Below the pieces are notes generated by a model that saw only the letters and a program-made list of their open reading frames with translations, did not search any database and was not told the origin of the DNA. The position numbers and the translations under genes are program-made. This document shows positions 8,025-10,796 of a stretch of DNA of 10,796 nucleotides, piece after piece (the stretch's first letter is position 1; each line of letters starts with the position of its first letter). The stretch covers positions 1 through 10,796 of the forward strand of contig JALLAZ010001005.1 of the NCBI GenBank assembly GCA_036939755.1, in the 5' to 3' direction. This DNA is from Stephanodiscus triporus (Eukaryota; Bacillariophyta; Thalassiosirophyceae; Thalassiosirales; Thalassiosiraceae).

Positions 8025-8583
8025 ACGATGACACATGATGATGGGACTAGAACGAGTAAAACCTAAGAATGGCCCTTAACTTGAATGCGATCTTGCCTTA
8101 TCTTTTTCACATCTGGTGGTAAAGCATAATTTTTTTCCTGATACGATATCATAGCAGTGTATGTGGGAAGAATTTTGCATGGTGATTCCATCCGGTTTAC
8201 TGATTGGTCTTGGCAGATGCGACCGGGAGCACTTTACCCACGTCGATGAATCGTCATATATATTTTGGCGTCCCTTTCACTATGATCGTATTGCAAGACA
8301 TGACAGCTTTGACTCGATTGATATCAAACATTATGCTCTAGAGTAAGTATTAAACTCAAGGCTAGGGAGACTTTTCGCACCCCTGCGAGCGTCTGCTTTG
8401 GATGAGAGACTTTTTTGAGTTTACATGTAATCCCTGAACATTCTGGATTTGTCTTGCGACAGCTTACCCCCTGAAATAATATGAATCGCACAAAAGGGCC
8501 GATCGGAATATTTTATCCCTAGAAAGAGCCGGCACCTCAAAGGATGTGAACAAACTTGAACAAAACGTGCACCGTCCGTCTCC
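8025..8583. other. Gene-free stretch between convergent genes
   Basis: This holds the 3' flanks of the Cys-rich gene (plus strand) and the HMG-box gene (minus strand). It is more AT-rich than the coding parts around it. I see no canonical AATAAA on either strand. A 61-codon open frame at 8161-8346 has no recognisable features and I do not call it a gene. The only structure seen is the nested inverted repeat at 8351-8423. Confidence 0.6.
8351..8423. repeat. Nested inverted repeat between convergent 3' ends
   Basis: The outer arms TAAACTCAA (8351-8359) and TTGAGTTTA (8415-8423) pair perfectly over 9 bp. Within the 55-nt loop a second hairpin, TCGCA-CCCC-TGCGA (8375-8388), is also perfect. A palindrome TTACATGTAA follows at 8421-8430. 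It could be a 3' processing structure or a degraded transposon end; the sequence alone does not tell. Confidence 0.5.
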
Positions 8584-9959
8584 CTAAGCGTAATGGTACT
8601 GCTGGCCGCTCTGCTGGTAGTACATGGCATGCTGACCGTACGGGTCCTCGTGCTGGGCGTTGGGGTCGGCGTAGTACGCAGCGTTCGGATCGGAGTAATA
8701 CGCGTGGTGGGCGGCTGCCGCGGCGGCGTGGTCGTAATGCTGCTGATGGGGGTCGGGGTGGTACGCCGCCGCCGCCGCCGCCACGGCGGCGTGGTTGGCG
8801 GCCGCGGCCGCCGACGCCACCTGATGGTACGCGCGGCTCTCGGCGAGGGAGGGGGGCGGCTCGGCCACGACGCGCGTCGCGGAGTACTCCTCCATCTCCT
8901 TGTTGAAGCGCTGCTTGTCCTCCTGGGCCATCTCCTCGTACTTCGACTTGTCCTCGGCGGCGAGGGCGCGCCAGCGCTCGCCGAGGATGACGCCCATGTC
9001 GACGAACTTGATCCCGGGGTACTCCTCCATGACCTTGGGGCGCATGTCGAAGGTGAAGAAGACGAAGGACCCGCGGGCGCGCTTCGGCTGCTCGGGGTCC
9101 TTGTGCTTCTTCATGTACTTCTTATTGATGCGGCGGTCCTCGACGAGGTTCCCGGTGGCGTCGTACCCGGGGGGGGGGGCTGACGAGAAGCGTAACAATG
9201 AGGTATGGAGAATAAATAAAAAAATACAATGAAAAAAAAAAATCTATTCATCGTTGAACTCACCGTAGGTGGTCATCTCCGCCTCGTAGCGGGCCTTGTC
9301 CTGCGCCGCGTGCGCCTCCCAGCGCTGCTTCTCCTCCATCGACAGGCACTTGTACATGTGCGAGGTGTACTTGGCGAGCTGGCCGAAGGTCATGCCGGGG
9401 TTGTGGGCCTTGAACTGCTCCCGCATGCAGTTCTGGTACAGCAGGTACGCGGACATGTTGCGCTTGGGGGCGTTCGGGTCGCGCATAGTCTTGTTGACGT
9501 TGGCGGAGCTCGCCCCTCGCCTCTTGGGGGCGGGGTGGGTGGAGGAGTGGGAGGACGTCGCGTCGCCCTTCACATCGTAGCCCGGGGGTGGGACGTAGTT
9601 GGCGAGCTCGTGGAGGAAGCGGGCCTTGTCGGACTCGGCGCGCTGGTTCCACGCCTCCTTCTCGGCGGGCGGCATCTCGGCGTACATGGCGGATGTGTAC
9701 TTGGAAAGTTGACCGAAAGTCATGCCGGGGTTCTGAACAAAAATGAATGGATCAGCGGGAAGGCGAATATGGGATGAGAAGACGAAGAGGGGGATAATCG
9801 AGACCCAGCCCCCCTCCCCAATCGTTAGTAGGAGGAAGACCGTGCTCTTCTCACCTGCTGCTTGAAGGTGTCGCGCATGGCGTTCTGGTACAAAAGATAC
9901 GCCGACATGTTGCGCTTCGGCGCGGCTGGATCACGGGGGGGTTTGCGAGAGGAGCTCAT
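8584..9959 (-). CDS. Three-HMG-box protein, probable chromatin architectural factor (three exons)
   Basis: Exons on the minus strand are 9959-9855, 9732-9264 and 9179-8584, joined by GT-AG introns, giving 389 residues. Splicing restores FKQQ-NPGM in box 1 and TTYA-PPPGYD after box 2, each matching the parallel sequence in the other repeat, which strongly supports the model. HMG boxes lie at about residues 8-80, 118-191 and 217-290. Boxes 1 and 2 are close relatives (PKRNMSAYLLYQN, then NPGMTFGQL). Box 3 is more like classical HMGB boxes (PKRARGSFVFF, then LGERWRAL). Residues 291-389 form a low-complexity tail rich in Ala, His, Tyr and Gln with repeated YYxDPN motifs. HMG boxes bind and bend DNA without strong sequence preference; a nuclear role is inferred. 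The ATG at 9959 is the first in frame and has A at -3. Confidence 0.92.
9180..9263 (-). other. Intron 2 of the HMG-box gene
   Basis: It is 84 nt, phase 1, with donor GTGAGT and acceptor TTCTCGTCAG. It has a long T run and AT-rich interior, in contrast to the GC-rich exons. The acceptor is followed directly by eleven C residues that encode part of the Ala-Pro-Pro-Pro junction. If the intron is not removed, translation adds six residues and stops at 9244. Confidence 0.9.
9733..9854 (-). other. Intron 1 of the HMG-box gene
   Basis: It is 122 nt, phase 0, with donor GTGAGA and acceptor TTTTTGTTCAG. It interrupts box 1 between Gln35 and Asn36, shortly after the first helix. The equivalent site in box 2 (His145/Asn146) has no intron. 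Retention would stop translation within about ten codons. Confidence 0.9.
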
Positions 9960-10171
9960 GTTTGATTGGATGTATGCGGATCGTTCGTCTGCGGAAAATG
10001 GGGAGGGTCGAGGGGAGGGCAAGGGTGAGCACGATAGCGACAAGGCGTCGCTGCCCGCCCCAACGAGCAGAGCCCTGAATCGCTCGGATAGGCCCGCGCC
10101 GCGCCGGATACCATGGCTTCGACTCGCCCTATCCCATCGCGCGGGGAAGGACCTCCGGGCAGCGATTGCAT
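9956..10171 (-). promoter_or_regulatory. Upstream ORF whose stop overlaps the HMG start codon (ATGA)
   Basis: An ATG at 10171 opens a 71-codon frame on the minus strand. Its TGA (9958-9956) overlaps the HMG ATG (9959-9957) in the sequence ATGA. A second in-frame ATG occurs at about 10114. Such an overlap can allow reinitiation after termination. Whether this is transcribed in the 5' UTR is unknown, and the GC-rich sequence makes chance open frames common. Confidence 0.3.
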
Positions 10172-10533
10172 CTCAAGGAGAGGGGATGGACGATGCCGAA
10201 CACACCCCGATGGGACCGTGGCTACGTATCACCTCCCGGGGAATATCGATGCGCACCATCGCCGCGCGAGAGTTCGTTCGCCGCCCGCCTCCCGACGTGG
10301 GATCCTCGACCAGCGGGACGGCTGAGGCGGCGTCAAATTGTGAACGCCCAACGAATAATATTATCTTCTCCACTCTTTGCCCCATTAGGAGAGAGCACAA
10401 GTAGGAGGACTCACCGTCTTCTTCTTCGTGGAATTAAATACAGTTTGGCGTAGGCGATTGATTGTGCGTTGGATGTTATGAGAGTGGCGTAAGTAAGTGG
10501 CCGTTGGTATGGTGTGTGACCTCCCCTGTCCGG

Positions 10534-10545
10534 TATCGTACGATA
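10534..10545. repeat. Perfect 12-bp palindrome
   Basis: TATCGTACGATA is identical on both strands. A related shorter sequence, CGGTACGTACGATAC, occurs about 130 bp to the right near 10670. Both lie upstream of the HMG-box gene and could be a dimeric factor site, but nothing else supports that. Confidence 0.4.
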
Positions 10546-10710
10546 ATACTGCTTAGAGTACTTAAGAGCAGCTTCACGCGGCGGCGCGGGGATGGAGGAG
10601 ATCTTTCCGAAAAAAAGAATCGTTGAGTGCGTGCGTCTCTTCGGCCTTCTCGCTTTTTGCGGGACCACGTCGGTACGTACGATACATACCACTAAAGCAC
10701 CTACTGTACG

Positions 10711-10747
10711 TTTGACCTCAATTTACCACCCCCAAATTGAGGGCAAA
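10711..10747. repeat. Hairpin-forming inverted repeat, 14-bp arms with one mismatch
   Basis: The arms TTTGACCTCAATTT (10711-10724) and AAATTGAGGGCAAA (10734-10747) pair at 13 of 14 positions around a 9-nt loop of A and C. It is one of the strongest local hairpins noticed in the non-coding part of the window. Confidence 0.6.
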
Positions 10748-10752
10748 TTCAC

Positions 10753-10793
10753 CGCAACCCCTGGTGGGCTAACCAACATATTTTATGGTTGCG
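10753..10793. repeat. Second inverted repeat next to the right edge
   Basis: CGCAACC (10753-10759) and GGTTGCG (10787-10793) pair perfectly over 7 bp with a 27-nt loop. It starts six bases after the preceding hairpin. The two together might belong to a mobile element or structured RNA that continues beyond the window. Confidence 0.4.
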
Positions 10794-10796
10794 TGC

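Larger units (their letters stand above)
9960..10796. other. Upstream region of the HMG-box gene; no convincing gene
   Basis: The first 380 bp are GC-rich, with a pyrimidine-rich stretch on the minus strand just before the HMG start. I see no clear TATA box. Open frames here on both strands are short, rich in Arg, Pro and Ser, and overlap one another, so I do not call them genes. The part beyond 10400 is less GC-rich and holds the palindrome and inverted repeats listed separately. It may contain the promoter of a gene beyond the right edge. Confidence 0.5.

Noticed and set aside
7399..8034. Minus-strand open frame of 211 codons
   Set aside because: Antisense to the Cys-rich gene and Arg/Ser-rich. 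The plus-strand frame has an ordered membrane segment and repeated cysteine pattern.
8161..8346. Plus-strand 61-codon open frame in the convergent intergenic stretch
   Set aside because: No motif and no clear start context. Expected by chance.
8593..9183. Plus-strand open frame of 196 codons, Val/Gly/Leu-rich
   Set aside because: Exactly opposite HMG exon 3. The codon bias of the real exon keeps the antisense frame open, and the product is low-complexity.
10411..10692. Minus-strand 93-codon open frame
   Set aside because: Basic low-complexity ends, no recognisable family, and it overlaps palindromes and non-coding-like sequence.

Overview
The window looks like nuclear DNA of a stramenopile alga, most likely a diatom. 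The reasons are a very long Ty1/copia retroelement polyprotein of the type found in diatom genomes, compact GT-AG introns (84 and 122 nt) in a GC-rich gene, and a multi-HMG-box protein with diatom-like wording in its boxes. The species cannot be named from the sequence alone.

Layout. Positions 1 to about 7213 are occupied by an LTR retrotransposon of the Ty1/copia group lying on the minus strand. One uninterrupted reading frame starts at 6583 and runs off the left edge after 2194 codons. It carries gag, a zinc knuckle, aspartic protease, integrase (D,D35E), reverse transcriptase (YVDD) and RNase H in copia order. I walked the whole frame codon by codon and found no stop or frameshift. The stop codon and the 3' LTR lie outside the window. 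Positions 6584-7213 hold the 5' leader and a probable 5' LTR (best guess 6635-7213).

Just beyond the element, 7326-8024 on the plus strand encodes a 232-residue single-pass membrane protein. It has a proline-rich stalk and a C-terminal domain with 18 cysteines that appears to be an internal duplication. Its function is unknown. The putative LTR ends about 110 bp from its start codon and points away from it, so the element may now form part of its promoter.

Positions 8025-8583 are a gene-free stretch between two convergent genes and hold a nested inverted repeat. A three-exon gene on the minus strand (8584-9959) follows. It encodes a 389-residue protein with three HMG boxes and an Ala/His/Tyr-rich tail, probably a chromatin architectural protein. 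Upstream of it, 9960-10796 has no convincing gene but has a 71-codon upstream ORF whose stop overlaps the HMG start codon, a 12-bp perfect palindrome, and two inverted repeats close to the right edge.

Nothing in the window suggests an operon or a shared pathway. The three coding units are a mobile element and two host genes.
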